Notes: generated from the sequence alone by a model not told the origin. A DNA stretch of 64,000 nucleotides from Rhodamnia argentea (GCF_020921035.1 NC_063157.1:20973015-21037014), one strand, 5' to 3'; counted from the first letter of the stretch, positions 20,845 through 34,338 are shown. Numbers and translations: made by a program.

Positions 20845-21840
20845 ATGGAAAACCAGCAACTTTCTTCGCAGCAGTCCGACATCGCAAGTAGTAAAGAAGA
20901 TGACCAGGAGAAGGCCATTGATGAACTAATTGCTTCACTTCCCATAAGCAAAGGATTGGTTCGTCCTGTCCATAGCCTTTATCAAAACTTCTGGTACCCG
21001 ACCCCCCTGCTTCCGAACGTGATCGCATTCCGGCGGCATTTCGAAGCCAAGGACAAGGACATTCTCCTGGTCTCTCAACCCAAATCGGGGACCACCTGGC
21101 TAAAGGCCCTAGTGTTCTCCATTGTTAACCGCTCCCGCTTCGACACCTCCAACACGCCCTTGCTCACTTCGAACCCCCATGAAGTCGTTCCTTTCATTGA
21201 GCATAAGCTGTGGCCCGACCTTGACGGCCTGGCGGAGCCGAGGCTCTTGGCAACGCACATCCCTTACCCAGCCTTGCCTGAGAGCGTCCAGCCGTCGGAC
21301 TGCCGGATCATATACATCTGCCGGAACCCATTGGACACCGTGATTTCCTCTTGGCACTTCTTACTCGAGAGGGCACGGCCGGAGAACCAGCCAGAGTGGT
21401 CCTTGGAGGAGCATTTCGAGGCCTTTTGCCAGGGGGAAATCTTGTTCGGGCCCTTTTGGGATCACATCACGGGGTACTGGAAGGAGAGCTTGGAGAGGCC
21501 ACGGAAGGTGTTGTTCCTCAAGTATGAGGACTTGAAAGAGGATATAGTAGGACAGCTGAAGAAGGTGGCCGAGTTTGTGGGGTTTCCCTTCACTGAGGAG
21601 GAAGAGGAGGGCGGCGTGATTGAAGAGATAGCCAAAATGTGTAGCTTGAAGACCCTCAAGGGCCTGGAGGTCAACAAATCTGGCAAATTACCGCATACAA
21701 TCACGGAGAAGAGAAGCTTTTTCAGGAAAGGGGAGGTGGGTGATTGGGTTAACCATCTCACTCCTTCCATGGTGGATCGCCTCAACAGCATCATGCAAGA
21801 GAAATTTAGCCCACTGGGGTTACGCTTCAAAACACGCTGA
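20845..21840 (+). CDS. Cytosolic sulfotransferase SOT-3
   Basis: The intact 331-residue sulfotransferase is the tandem duplicate of SOT-2 and differs at scattered residues. Motifs are PKSGTTW (79-85), catalytic His138 in ATHIPY, YICRNPLDTVISS with R160 and S168, and RKGEVGDW (294-301). It has no intron. The ATG at 20845 begins MENQQLSSQQ and is the first in-frame ATG. The gene sits about 7.8 kb after SOT-2 within the second copy of the duplicated unit. All catalytic and cofactor residues I can check are present, so I expect an active PAPS-dependent enzyme of unknown acceptor. Confidence 0.94.
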   Translation: MENQQLSSQQSDIASSKEDDQEKAIDELIASLPISKGLVRPVHSLYQNFWYPTPLLPNVIAFRRHFEAKDKDILLVSQPKSGTTWLKALVFSIVNRSRFDTSNTPLLTSNPHEVVPFIEHKLWPDLDGLAEPRLLATHIPYPALPESVQPSDCRIIYICRNPLDTVISSWHFLLERARPENQPEWSLEEHFEAFCQGEILFGPFWDHITGYWKESLERPRKVLFLKYEDLKEDIVGQLKKVAEFVGFPFTEEEEEGGVIEEIAKMCSLKTLKGLEVNKSGKLPHTITEKRSFFRKGEVGDWVNHLTPSMVDRLNSIMQEKFSPLGLRFKTR

Positions 21841-24177
21841 GTGTTAATCACTTTCTCTTTCTCTATGCGTGCCAGTAGAAATAAGCGAAGTTAACAATGG
21901 ATAGATCTGCAATCCTCCTTATTGGTCTAGTACAGAGATCTCAATAATCATTGACTTCTCTGTCGCTAGAGACCAAATAAGTATTTGATGTTGATCGGCT
22001 GTAAGGAAAGGAAAAAGAGAGGATGTTTGGAGTTCGAAATCACAATCTGCTCTATAGTTCACAATCGCCTCTCATGTTCTATTTGTTTTTCCAATAGGAT
22101 TGTTCTGTGAGAACTGCATAGGAATTTTTAAATCAGGGGATGAGAAAGAGAAAAACAGGGAGGAAAAAAAAATTATACTAAAACTGTCTTACTTGTTACT
22201 ATGATGCCAAGGGTTCACATACAGATTGGGAAATTAAAATGAAGTAAAGAATCAAGAGTTTCGACTAGATAACCACTTCATACTTCACCGGCACTAAGGC
22301 TCTATTTGTTTCGCTGAAAATAAATGATTTCGATAATATTTTGCTAATAATATCACTCGTATTGCTCGAACTAATTAGTCAATAAAAAATATATTAACTA
22401 TTAATAAGAATATATCTCTAAAAATTTTCGTAGACAATGAAAATATTTTTTGTTAGTTCATTTTTATAAGTGATATGAGCGACCATTTTAGTATAATCGA
22501 TTACCATACTGAATATATATATATATCGTGAAACCTTATTCATTTTTTTCCTGCCTTAACTTTTGAGTAGGCTACTCATCTAAATGTGAAATGCACATAG
22601 ACTTTGTCCCCGATTTGGTTCATGATGGACATAAAATGATTATGATGCAACCGAATGTCACAAAATCATGGAAGGGAACCTATTTACTAATCATTCGATT
22701 TCTTGCAAATTTCCCAATCTAACGTGGATGTCCTGCTTTGATTACATGTGAGATGTGGACTTACTTTGATATACATAATGATTGAAAATTATGGGGGTTT
22801 CAATCCCATCCTATTGTAAATTACAAATCTGTTAATCATGAGAAACCAAACTGAAATATGGATATATGCCAATTTTGGCTAAACCTTGCTTATGAAGCAC
22901 CTGCGAGTGCCCCAAACTAAAGGCCTTCCCGATTATTAAATGCGCGATCATGTGTTTGGTGCAATTAGCCATAAGAGGTTTACCTAGCACCATGTTAAGA
23001 AATTGATGGAGTTGTGTGCGCAAGAAATTAATAAAAATAACTTGCCATGAATTGATTAGGGGGTCCGTCATTTATCACGTGTTTCGAGGATATGCGACGC
23101 CTATAAAGCAATGAAGTTGCCGGACTCTCTTTGTGTGTGATGCACGTTCCTTGCTCATCCATGTCGGTCAGCGTCACGCAATCGGATTATATGTCAGAAT
23201 CCGTGGCACATTCCTTACTCATATGAGTTAGTTACCAACTTTATTTTTTCGATTAAGTTTTCCCAAAAGAAAAGTTGTTAAATTGACACAAAAAAAAAAA
23301 ATACATATGGTTAACTAACTCATATTAGAGTTGGTAGCCAACTAATCAACGGTTTAATCAGAGAAATGTCGATAATGCATTTAAATTTAAAGTGAGTAAT
23401 GTCATTATAACAGTTGGTAAATTTAAGTATAGTTAACAAATGTAAATAAAAATTGGTAAAAGGGAAGAAAAGTTGGTAATTGAAAAAGAGAGCAACATTG
23501 GAAAATAACTCAAATGGGAGTTGGTAATCCAAAACTAGTTGATCACTTAATGTGAGAAAGTTGGCAGGTCACTTTAATTAAGTTTAGTAAATTCAGAAAA
23601 AAAAATTGATAAATTTAATCGGTTGCTAAGAAATGCAAACAAAAGCCTACAAACAATTAAAAAAAGTTAGCATATTATAAAGAGAATAAACATCGATAGT
23701 AAGCTCAATATGAGCGTTAACAATAATATGTGATAATTCAATAAAAATATACAGTGAGTAACTCATATGAAAGCTAGTGATAATGGGTTGGCAGTAACTC
23801 AATTGAGAGTTGATAATGTAGTTAGGTAATTTAGATTGATAATTTGTAAATATAGAAAATAGATTGCTAAACTAGCAAATAGAATTTGATACATAGAAAT
23901 TGGTAACTTAAGAAACAATGTGCTAGTAAGTAATTCAAATGAGAATTGGTAATATCAAATTAGTGCGCAATTCTATCCGACAAAACTTAGTCAATTAGTG
24001 GGGTCTTACTAGCTGGCTAGGTATAATGTCTGGTGGCTTCTCAATCAGTAAATCAGGAAATGAGAGCGACAACGTTGCTACGGACCCACGTGGAAGGGGC
24101 CTAACCTTTCATGTACATTTGAGATATGCTTGGAGTCCATGAGAAGGTGATAAATGTGCCAACTATATAATCATGTT
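21841..24177. repeat. SOT-3 3' flank
   Basis: This is the counterpart of 14033-16368, with the same SOT relic (23140-23212) and the same 'ttggtaa'-rich tract (23300-23960). A short (AT)n run is at about 22514-22526. I see no gene. Confidence 0.5.
23140..23212 (+). pseudogene. Short sulfotransferase relic after SOT-3
   Basis: This is the paralogue of the relic at 15333-15410, with more decay (acgcaatcggattatatgt in place of the RSDCRIIYI codons). Its presence in both units shows that the relic is older than the tandem duplication. Confidence 0.5.
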
Positions 24178-25120
24178 AACATGTGGCTAGCAAAAATTAA
24201 ACCTGTCAAGATGGATCATGAACATATTAGGTTAGTTATATTCACTAAATGAGTAATAACTAAGTTTTGAACTGTAAAATTCAATATAATATAGATGTTA
24301 AATATATTCACATTTTGTTAAATATGACAGTGTTTTAGCAATATGAGTCGAGTTGGGCATAGATCAAGTCAATTATATGTTACTAGATTTGTACTGTATG
24401 AAAATGAGTCAAAACAAATTAAATGAGTCACTATGGGCTGGACCATTTTCAATCCAACCTAATCCACCCGTTTGACGGGTCTAGCAGGAATAACTCAAAA
24501 ACCCAATCAGCTACTCAATTCATTGCATGGCAAGGGACTCAACAGGATGCGTTTGGTTCAGCTTTGGGGCTTCAAAGATCTTTGGGTAAATGTTAGGGCA
24601 TCTGGGAAATTTTTTGGGGATCATTTTGAGCAAATGCCATTATTGGCAAACCTGAAAGTCCAAGTCAGGTGGGAATCTCCTAGGGCTTTCAACATTTTTC
24701 GAAAGGAAACTTTTAGGGTTTTAATGAATTTTTCGCCATCCTGCTTAACCCTCACTAGTTTTCTCATATTTCATTTTTACCCTTGAAGGGCCAAATCTGA
24801 GGTCGGGGACACCAACCGAGGCCTCGCGCGGCCATATTTGAGGACACTTTGAAACCCTTCACTGGGAATTCACGGAGGAGGTTAGGGACGCCGACCAAGA
24901 GTCGTACGACACCCGCCGAGGGTCCTACGATGTTTGTGCTCAATTTCGAGCCGTAGTGGAGCACAACCGAGTTCGAGACGGAGAGATCTCGAGATGTAAA
25001 GCTAGGGGAAGAGAGGGCAATGACGTTCTCGGCCAGTGGAGAGGGCGGCCCGGCGGGGTTGTTCTCGCCAGGTCGCCCAAGGTCGCTTGCTCTAATTGCT
25101 TCACAGTTGGGATTTTACGG
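24178..25120. repeat. Unpaired counterpart of the palindrome arm and spacer
   Basis: This matches 16369-17420 (left arm and spacer) but has no inverted partner. It lacks about 100 bases present in both arms of the SOT-2 copy (near 24310). After ttgcttcacag (near 25107) the sequence jumps straight to ttttacgggtgtgtttgacg, which follows the right arm at 18271. Confidence 0.7.
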
Positions 25121-26673
25121 GTGTGTTTGACGATCTCTTCTTCTGCAATTTTTCTCTTTTAAATTTTGTTTTTTGCTAGCCCAAAGCTCAACTAGTGTTT
25201 CCCCAAACATTATTTGTCTTTCGTCAAAATCCCTTTCCCCAAAGCATTTGGATTTTTCGCAAAGACATTCCCTAAATGCAGAATCAAATGCAGCCTAAAA
25301 CTCCAATAGAAAATTGTGGTCACTTCAATATCTCAAACACCAGATCAATCAAAACAAGTCCCTTTCCATCTTTCTGCATCTTGGTTTCAGGATCTTTTTT
25401 TTTTCTTTTGCTTGGATTATCTTATGTTTTGGGAGTTTACGGGTGTGAATAATTTTTTGTAGCTGATTTTGGGTGAATGTGGAGATCATATCGGCGATTC
25501 GTCCAATCAACAACCATCGATGAGAATGTTCATGACGTAGTTTCATGAACTCTCCGAGATTATGCTGCTCTCATCTTCTGATTTAGATTTAGGTCTAGAT
25601 CCAACGATTCTAGTCTCCCGAATTAGATCTAGACATAGATCTGGGAGTTCCTTACAGGTATTTGATTTGTCCTCTTTCAACATACTAATGTTGGTATTAC
25701 TGCTTGGCGATGGCGATGGGGATGTCGAACCTAGACGCGCACCGCAAACCGTTACAACTAATCCGCCAAACAAAGGTCTTCCAGATTATTGTAATGCAAA
25801 GGTAAATTCCTCTTGGCTCCAATGTCAAAGCTCTATGTATTGTTGAAGTTTGTTTGAAAAAAAAAAAAACAAAATATTGCCGTTTTTGCATCCCACATGG
25901 GATGAAAGGAATAGAGCAATTCACTTTATTAGTTAGAAAGTTAACATTATCTTTCAAAGAAAGAAATGGGCAAGTGGGCTACACCCCACTATACCCGCGT
26001 GTAATTGCGCGATTTTGACGCATTTAGCACTTAACTTAGCGATTAACTCCACTCAAGTGTAGTTTGTGCTTGAATATTCATACTAGTTCAAATCGAAACA
26101 TTGTATACGTCCGGTTTGTGTTTCGTGTCCAATGAGGGGTTTCTCTTATTTTATTCACTATGCTTTCGTTTGGCGAAACATGTTAAAAACAACGATGGGA
26201 TGACCTATCAATAGCGTGATTGGGACCTAAGAATTAGGTAGGAACTTGTTTGGCAGCTCTCGTCTAAATTCAAAGTGCGGTTTAGCTTGTCTTTCTGGAT
26301 GAGGACGTAAGATTGAAATTGATGGTGTCCCGTTCCCAGGCGTGTTTCACACCGGAACCACCGAGGAAGGGAACAATATTGAGGATTGACGTAGAGAGAG
26401 GAATAGTAATAGCAGCAGAAATAGAAAAAGAAACAAAAATGCAAGTCATGTTCCGTTGTTGTGTGCACGGGGTGCGGTATGCACACCCGTGCAATCAAAA
26501 TTACCTCAAGATCGTCTAACTTTGATAACATGTCATAATTTTTTTTTACAAATATAATATTTAGAGAGGTAAAAGTGAAAAAATTGAATATATATTTTGA
26601 CACCGCGGGGGATAAAATTGAAAAGAGCCCCGAGGCATCTATTCCTACTCAAACACCAAGCAGTAGCAGAGCG
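25121..26673. repeat. End of the SOT-3 unit and junction to older sequence
   Basis: This matches 18271-19540 up to about 26393. The sequence beyond (gacgtagagagagg...) is presumably the original continuation that was cut off by the tandem junction at 19544. The ORFs over this stretch show no motif. Confidence 0.45.
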
Positions 26674-26800
26674 GGATCACATAACTGGGCATTGGAAGGA
26701 GAGCTTGGAGAGGCCACACAACACAAGGCGTTTTTCCTCAAGTACGAGAACTTGAACGAGGATATTGTAGGAAAGCTGAAGAAGGTGGCCGAGTTTGTGC
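26674..26800 (+). pseudogene. Sulfotransferase relic, central region
   Basis: About 125 bases match the SOT region from DHITGYWKESLERPH through KxxFLKYExLxEDIVGxLKKVAEFV. An insertion or duplication of a few bases (cacaacacaagg) shifts the frame between the two halves. The second half is read in the ORF 26575-26937 as HKAFFLKYENLNEDIVGKLKKVAEFV split across positions 26722-26800. Both ends stop abruptly, the right one at GC-rich, ctcgag-containing sequence. It is a truncated, non-functional copy. Confidence 0.75.
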
Positions 26801-27355
26801 TCGAGACTGGCCTCGATGGCCTCGAGCGAGGCACGAGTACGCCAGATCTGGTAGAATCGAGCTCGAGCCGCTACGCCGCCATATTCGACTTCGAGCGAGG
26901 CCGAGCTCGGGGGTCGACGGGACTAGCCAAGCCATGAGCTCGCTGGCCTGTGTCATGGTCGATGGTCGGGCTGCGGCTGTTGTCGAGCTGCGTTCAACGG
27001 AGGAAGGACGAAGGGAGGAAGGAGCGGCGGAGGTACGAAGGAAGAAGGAAAAGAAATTTAAAAAAAAAATACAAAAAAGAAAAAAGAAAAATAGAAAGTA
27101 AAAAAAATAACTATAAAAAAGAAAGTGTGAAAGAGAAAAAAGACAACAAAATAATTTAAAATTTATTTTAAAACAAATAAAAAATTATCAAAAGATGTCT
27201 ACGGTGAAAATTGATTTTCCTGCGAAAAATATTTTCTAATTCATTTTCGGGTTTCAGCCAAACATCGAAAAATATGATCATTTTCCTATAAAATGATTTA
27301 TTGAAAAACATCTTCCAAAATCGCTTTATTTTTCGTGAAACAAACGGAACCTTAG
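26801..27355. mobile_element. MITE-like sequence cutting the SOT relic
   Basis: A GC-rich segment (26801-27010) is followed by an A-rich stretch and an end reading tttcgtgaaacaaacggaacctta (27330-27353 region). That end is the inverse of the MITE start seen at 14488 and 22296. A common plant non-autonomous DNA element is likely, but I could not pair both ends. Confidence 0.35.
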
Positions 27356-27528
27356 CTCCTTTCCTTTTCTTTGTGATACTAAGCGAATAATAAAAGTCTC
27401 CATTTCCCTTGTCTTATCTTGCTGACAACAACCTCTCATATATTCATCCTTCCCGTGTTTTGGCTCAATTCTCTTCCACATACTAACGTGTAAACCAAAG
27501 ACTAACAATGATCCATCAAGCATGGAGT

Positions 27529-28112
27529 ACAAATTTTCAAATAAAGGCATAAAATGCTCTCATTTTCTCAAGTAAGAGTATAAAGTGAATTTTATTTCAG
27601 AGAAGGGCTTGAAGAGATCATATCCGTATCAAATTAGGGCCTGAAGTGGCCATGACAGTTTTAAATAGGGGCCCGATATCGACTAGCTAAATATTCCGAC
27701 CGGTCAAGGGCATTTTGATCCAAAAACAATTATAATTCAAAATTATTATTTTATTTTTTTCCTTTCTTTTTTTGCCTTTGTTGCAACCTGCAAGGGTCAC
27801 CTTCTCAATCATGGCCGGTGGCTGGCCTTTAACCACCGAAGAAAAGGAAAAAATAGTAAAAGGGAAAAATAAAGAAAAAAAAGGAAAACATTCAAAAATA
27901 AAAATATAAGACGAAAATGCCCTTAACCAGCTTAGATGTTAGGCCCTTCGTTGAGACCGACATAGCCGCTTCAGGCCATTATTTGAAATAAAATCCACTT
28001 AAAATATTATTTGAGAAAAAGATGACACTTTAAGCCTTTATTTGAAATAAAGTCCACTTCATGCACTTATATGAGAAAATAAGAGTACTTCATGTCACTA
28101 ATTGAAATTTTT
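27529..28112. mobile_element. Non-autonomous Mutator-like element, uninterrupted copy
   Basis: The left end (caaattttcaaataaagg) and right end (attgaaatttttccc) are inverted repeats of the 'tttgaaataagggcc' type and run inward for over 150 bases around a short core with ccttgccrgtygcaggttg-like bases. The paralogue around 39190-40312 carries a second element nested inside it. This copy gives its empty site near 27648. Confidence 0.6.
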
Positions 28113-28798
28113 CCCATAAAATTTGTGGATCAGAAAGAGGGAGAGAGACTAAACTATGTTACTGTGATAACAAAGGATTGACATGAACTTAAGGGTCATC
28201 AAAGAAGTGGGAATTCTGTTGACCTCCAACAGGATCTAAAGCAAGCTTCAAGTTTGAGAAACTGTGCCCATCATATAGGTCCGGAGTCTATTCAAGCGCT
28301 CCCAAATGAACATGCAACATCAGAGGTGATCCCATATGGGCTTACCGATTCGATAATTAGGGCAAACATTCTCGGTTCTAACATCAATCGGCAATACTAG
28401 ACAATAAGATCGTGAAACCTAAGGCTAATTTCTTCCCTGCCATAAGTGGGAGTAGTCTACACATCCAAATGTCTACTCCTCTTGGTCCTAGAGCCAAAAC
28501 AACAGGGATCACGTCTCAAAGCTCATGCGGTTTCCTCCATGAATGAATGACAATCTAGTGAAGCCAAAATCTCGCAAACTCATGAAAGAAACTCAGACCA
28601 CTATACTCTCTTGCCCGGTAAGGAACAAGCATAAGTGGTACTCCTGCTCGAACACGGAGATTTCGGGAGGCGGGCACTACCTTCTAATTTTGGACTGAAC
28701 CAAATCGGGTGATACAATGAACTTCATCGAGAGATTTTGGGAAGAGCTTTGCTTTCATTTTTGCTGGAATTCAAAGCGACACGGGTTTACAACTTTGA
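28113..28798. repeat. Duplicated intergenic block (array copy 2)
   Basis: This is the counterpart of 2834-3511. I see no gene. The bases agagccaaaacaacagg (near 28491) are an empty site for the hAT element present at 40705 and 62985. Confidence 0.5.
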
Positions 28799-29216
28799 GG
28801 AAAAATGACACAAATGGTCCATAAACTTTGGTAAAATATGCAATGTGATTCTAAAACTTTTAATTTGTTCAATATGATGCATAAACTTTAGTCCAATGAG
28901 TAATATCGTCCCGGAACCTTAAATTTGTCAATCTAATTCCTGATTTTTTTTATACATGTTCAATAGAGTTCTTAAATTATATGAAAATGTTCAATATTGT
29001 TCTTCCATTAATTCAAGTTCGGGGATAACATTGTTAGTTCAAAAACTAGATTGAACATAAACAAAAAATTTAGGGACCATATTGAACAAATTAAAAATTC
29101 AAGGATGACATTGTATATTAGAATAAAGTTCAGGGGCTATATTGAACAGATTAAAAATTCAAGAACTACATTAGACGTCATATCAAAATTTAGGTATCAC
29201 TTGTGTCATTATCCCC
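28799..29216. mobile_element. Long-TIR non-autonomous element, uninterrupted copy
   Basis: The ends ggaaaaatgacacaaatgg and acttgtgtcattatcccc are inverted. It is the intact counterpart of the TRIM-interrupted copy at 3512-4365 and has the empty TRIM site near 29106. The ORF 29051-29257 consists of TIR phrases only. Confidence 0.55.
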
Positions 29217-31040
29217 TAGCCGAGCGACTCTTTCTTCTAAGAATATTTGTTTCTTAAATACTTCTATATTTAACCAATCCATTGAATATTTGTTTCTTAT
29301 AATTTATTTAAAAAAAAGATATTGCTAAAACACTCTCATGCAATTCAAATGTTTTTAATTTTTTTAAAATATGATTTTTTGTTATTAAAAACATTATTTA
29401 GTTTTTTTTTTTATAAAAACTGTTATTTATTTTTTACTACGGCAATGGTGGTGAGCGGTAGGCGGTGGTCAACAGAGGGCAGCGGTGGCCGGTGGAGATG
29501 GGCAGTGGGCAACGACGGGTGGTGGCGACTACGGTGTTCGACCGTTGGCGGCGGTGGGCAACTATGGCGAAGACGTGGTTGGGAGTGAGTATAGAGAACG
29601 ATTCGCAATGAAGAGAGATAAAAAGGGACAGAGAATGAAAAAAAGGCTGAAGTGAGAGGGAGTTAGGACAAAATGAGAGAGATATTGATGTCGAGAGATT
29701 TTTACTTCGAAAAGAGCAGTAATTTTTTTTACTTTTTAAAGTGGGTCGAAAATAACTTCTAATGCAAAAAAATTATTTCAGAAGTAGAAAAATGAAGTTA
29801 CATAATTAAACGAATTTTTGCTTCTGAAGTTGCAATGTCAAATGAATTTATATGTTAGAAGTACTTATAAAGTAAAAATTCTACTTTAGAAATGTAATCA
29901 TGCGTGGCCTTAACTTTTTAATATGTTATCTTGGCAACATCAAAATCCACTAAAAAATCGATCCTGTCGTCACAATCAAGGACAATGATGCCCCTTCAAC
30001 CGACAATGATTGGTCTGTCTTTTGATTTTGTGGCCTGAAATCTTCTTTGCAAATAATAAGGACGAAAGAGAATCGGAAAAGAAGATATCATTGCTACGAT
30101 ATAAACTTAGAGCAAGATGCGGATTTATCAGTTGCGTTGATGCTAATATCACTCATTCTCCAATGATTGTATAAAAAAAATCTTTTAATGGTCAATGTCT
30201 TAGGAAAAACCGAGTCCGCCCATCATGAGAATAATGGTGGTTCCATGGAAGCTGAAGTGAGCACTCAAAACATAATTGAAGTTAATGTTGGTTGTTTCCC
30301 GATTGTTTATTGTTGGAAAAATTATTAAAAAAAAAGTTTTAAATTTATTGTAATTATGTCAATTCAATCTTATATTTCTTTTTCTTTTTTATCAATTCAG
30401 TTCTAAATCTTTGTAAGAATGTTTACTAAATAAAAGCATATTTCATTCCAATAAAATAGGGGTTACAGACGGGCTATGTTCACCGCTGAAAGCTGCACAC
30501 TTGGCAATCTGCTGCAAGATACTAGATTTTCATAATGATATAATATCACTATCTTTATTCATAACCTACTAATTATTTGTCAGGTCTGGCTGCAATATCT
30601 TAACATACTTGGTAGTCCACTGCCAAGTCTAGAGTGGTAACATCATTATCTCATAGGTGACTGATGGGCTCACTCATTAGGTCACAAACTACTTGGTAAT
30701 CCACTACTAGATGCAAGGATTTTACCAGGAATTTATAGTTGCATCATAATAATATTGTTCATAGGTAAAACAATCCAACTGGTAAAGTACGTAAACCATT
30801 AATAATTTATTAGTGGAAGAATGCTCCCACTTGTAAAAGCGAATGATTTTTTGCAATTAAAGGGTAACTCCACTTGGTAAAGTAACTATTTCAGTAGTAT
30901 GTCACCGACAAATAGAATTTGATGCTCGTAAAATCAATATAATGTTAATAATCTACTAAAAATTTGAAGTGGCAAAATAGCTTTTCTTTTTTCAAACTAC
31001 AACTCTTAATTGATCACCACACTAGGAAAGTAAGTGATTT
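29217..31040. repeat. Duplicated block upstream of SOT-4, first part
   Basis: This matches 4366-6340 (before SOT-1) without the SINE. From about 30060 onward it also matches 56900-57890 (before SOT-6). It is cut at 31040 by the 4.65-kb insertion and resumes at 35696. Confidence 0.55.
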
Positions 31041-32162
31041 TGTGACATCCTGTAATCCGGCTCGTTTTGAAGCCTTGAATAAATGAAAAGTCTCATCCAT
31101 GTATTTCAGTAGAATCTCACTTGGAATTGATCCCTCTCGAGCGGACTAACCAAATGGGAATGGCTAGCTAGGAAAATCAAGTATGTGGACCTAAGAACTT
31201 AATCATGAACTGACTTTTTGGCCATGAAAATTGTCGAGAGAATATTTTGGACCAATAGAGGCCGATCTTAGAATAATTAAGGAACGATTTGGGTAATACC
31301 CTACGCTTGGATCACGGGTGATTTCGTTTGACCTCGTATGGGTTCCAAACGTCCCTAAATTATTTTCTAACTATCGCGACCATTGGGACTAGTGATTGAC
31401 CCTCGCAATTGAATGACAACCAAGGTCGCCATGGCTCGACTAATTCTTAAACGTGATTTTAATCTTGGGTCGATACGCGTAACTCCTAAAAGCCGCCCGT
31501 TAGTTTGAGATACGCCGACAATTCCGTTGATCGAGATTGATCGCGAATCAAGCTTCGTAATTTGACGTCGGACCTTCGGGGGTTTCAATAAATAAAATTT
31601 TGGACATTTCCTCATCCCGTGTGCAATTCCTTCGCGGTTCGCCCCAAAGAGGTTTAGGAAAAATAGATTTGGACTTGAAATGAGAAATGACCCATTTGCC
31701 CTCGAAAAATACCCCATTTTTCACTTGGAACGAAGGGTATTTTGGTCATTTTTGCCTTTGGCCGAGATTAACTAGTCTTGGTGGGGGGAAAATTATTTTT
31801 TTTTTATCCCTCTTGACTTTGTGGACCCAAATAATTATTTTAACCTATATTAATTATTATTTTGGCCCTCTTCTTCTTCATTATCCAAGAACACTTTCTC
31901 TCTCTAGCTCACTTTTCTCTCTCTCTCCCTCACTTGGCCGAATTCACTCTCTCTCACCCTCCATTGCCGAAAATTCTTCAAGCTCCCACCGGAGTCGCTT
32001 TGGGTCGCTTGGAGTTGCTAGATCATCGTCGAGTCGCCGGCCGTGCAAGGACCGCCGGAATCGCCGCTTGATTCAAGCTTTTCTCAACCATTCAACGGAG
32101 CTTTTTGTTAGTTTTTGAGGTAGGATTATTTCTAAACCTAAATTAGGTGGTTAGGTTGCTAA

Positions 32163-33551
32163 GGCTCTATTTGACAGTGATTTCGATCATTTGTTTCTAT
32201 TCCCATAAACAAAAAAGGATTAGAAACATATTTGGTATTGAAAAAAAAAATGATTTTGATTCTAGTCTTGGGAATACTTTCAGATCACTTTTTAGAAGCA
32301 AAAAAAAGATAATTCTGGTATTTTGGAACACTTTTAGGGATCACTTTTTTGCACGATATACTTATGACTTATCCCTCATACTTATAATTAAATTTTTAAT
32401 ATAAAATTGTATTATTTAAAAAAAAAGTCCACGTGGATTTTCAACTTTACATAAATTAAAATAATTTTAATTTTAATTTTAAAAATTGTTAAAAACTAAT
32501 TTTCTTAAATTAAAAATTTTTATTTAAGGTAAATTTAATAAAAAAATTAGAAATTTAAGAAATGGGGGAAATAAAAAATATTTAGATTTTTAATTTAATA
32601 ATTTAAAAGTAAAAAAAATTAAGATTGAGAAAAGCTAAAATTTTGAAAAAAATTTCTTGTCACCAGATTCTTCCCCTCCTTTTTTTTTAAAAAATTAGTT
32701 TTTTTGTAAAATTTTAAGCCTATTTTGAAATTCAATTTATATTTATATTTATATTTAAAAATTAGTTTTTAGAAAAATTTTAAATCTAATTTATTTTTTT
32801 ATATTAAGGGACCTCTAATACGCATGTTTTTTTTCAAATTTTTAGCTATTTTATTTTTATTCTAATTAAGTTTATATTTTTTATTTCATGTTATGTTTTT
32901 TCAACTTTTATTCTTTTTTTTATTAAAGACTGGACCCAACTCTCTGCGTTGCGAATTAAATCTCCATTTTTTCTCCATTTTTCGAGCCACACAAAAAATT
33001 TGTCGAGTCGGGTGAAAAAAAAATCAATGTAGTTGAGTTGCACGTCTTGTAAGCTTGTACGATGTGTAATTACAAAAGTGTAAAACTATAGGCGGTTGCA
33101 CAATGAGGAGCTTTTCTTTTATTTTTTTTTTTTTGGTAATCAATCTAAAAGTCACAAGAAATAATAACAAACAAATGATTTAGACAAATTCTGTAAATGT
33201 AATACGAATTACTTTTCAAACAATATAAACGACTGCATACTCATGACAAATCGACAAACGAATTGGGAACGGAAATTTTGTTGCTTTTTCTTTTTTTGCT
33301 CCATAATCACTATTTGATTATTTTCCCTATTCTTTGTCATCAAATGTGATTATATAATTATTTGATTTAAATGAAAAATTGGAAACGGAAATTTTGTGTA
33401 GCTACCAAACACGTTTCTGTTCCAGGAACAAAAATTTTAAACAGTTACCAAACGCGTTCTGATTCTCAAAAAATCATCCAAGGAACAGAATAAAAAAAAT
33501 GATTTTGATCAAAATCATTTTTTGGGAACAGAATCACTGCCAAACAAAGCC
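32163..33551. mobile_element. PIF/Harbinger-type non-autonomous element
   Basis: The left end ggctctatttgacagtg and the right end cactgccaaacaaagcc are inverted repeats. They are flanked by the trinucleotide TAA on both sides (32160-32162 and 33552-33554), the target typical of PIF/Harbinger elements. The interior is very AT-rich and without a transposase. It lies inside the 4.65-kb insertion and is therefore younger than it. Confidence 0.8.
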
Positions 33552-34110
33552 TAAGAGACCATGAATTTGTGAAATTTTGATTAAGAAATTTGTTGGAATT
33601 GAGCTTGGAATGGAGGTGGCCGAAAATTTGCATGAAGGAGGAGAGAGAAACATGTTCTTGAAGTGAATAGTAAAGTCAAGAGGATTTGTGTGGTCAAAGT
33701 TGGACTATGGTTACTTTATGCCTAACGATAGTTACTTTATGCTATTATTTAATCATGGTTAGGTTAGTTATTGACTCTAGTTAATTTTTGAATCATGGTT
33801 AGATTATACTTTAACTATAGTTACTTTTATGTGTCAAAATGTTGTTATGCCATGGTGCTAATTAAATATGGCATTACTATAGTTTAGTACTATAGTCGTA
33901 AATTAATTGCACGTTAAAAAATTATTATTGTTCGGCCCTGATAAATTTCCACGTTAATATAATTTTAATTGTACGTTACTTATATGTTGCTACGTTAGCA
34001 TAATATGGTCGCATGGCGTGGATTGGATTCTATGGTAGCATAAATTGATCGGGTGGTCTCAAATTATTAATTCTCTAACGTGAGCGAATCACGTGGTCCC
34101 GATTTATTCC

Positions 34111-34338
34111 GAGAAAATATGAGGGTCATATTCAATTAAGTCGTTTGAGACCAAAGTGAGTCGTATTCATCCGATTGTCTGAGACCGAGAAAATATGAGG
34201 GTCGTATTCAATCAAGTCGTTCGAGGCCAAAGTGAGCCGTATTCGTCTGATTGTCCGAGACCGAGAAAGTATGAAAGTCGTGTTCAATTAAGTCATCTGA
34301 GACCAAAATGAGTCGTGTTCGACTAATTGTCCGAGACT
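34111..34338. repeat. Tandem array, three units of 76 bp
   Basis: Units start at 34111, 34187 and 34263 (gagaaartatgarrgtc...). Each contains gtcgt.ttcaat, a 'gagaccaaa' phrase and a final gattgtc or aattgtc. A partial fourth unit follows. Confidence 0.8.
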
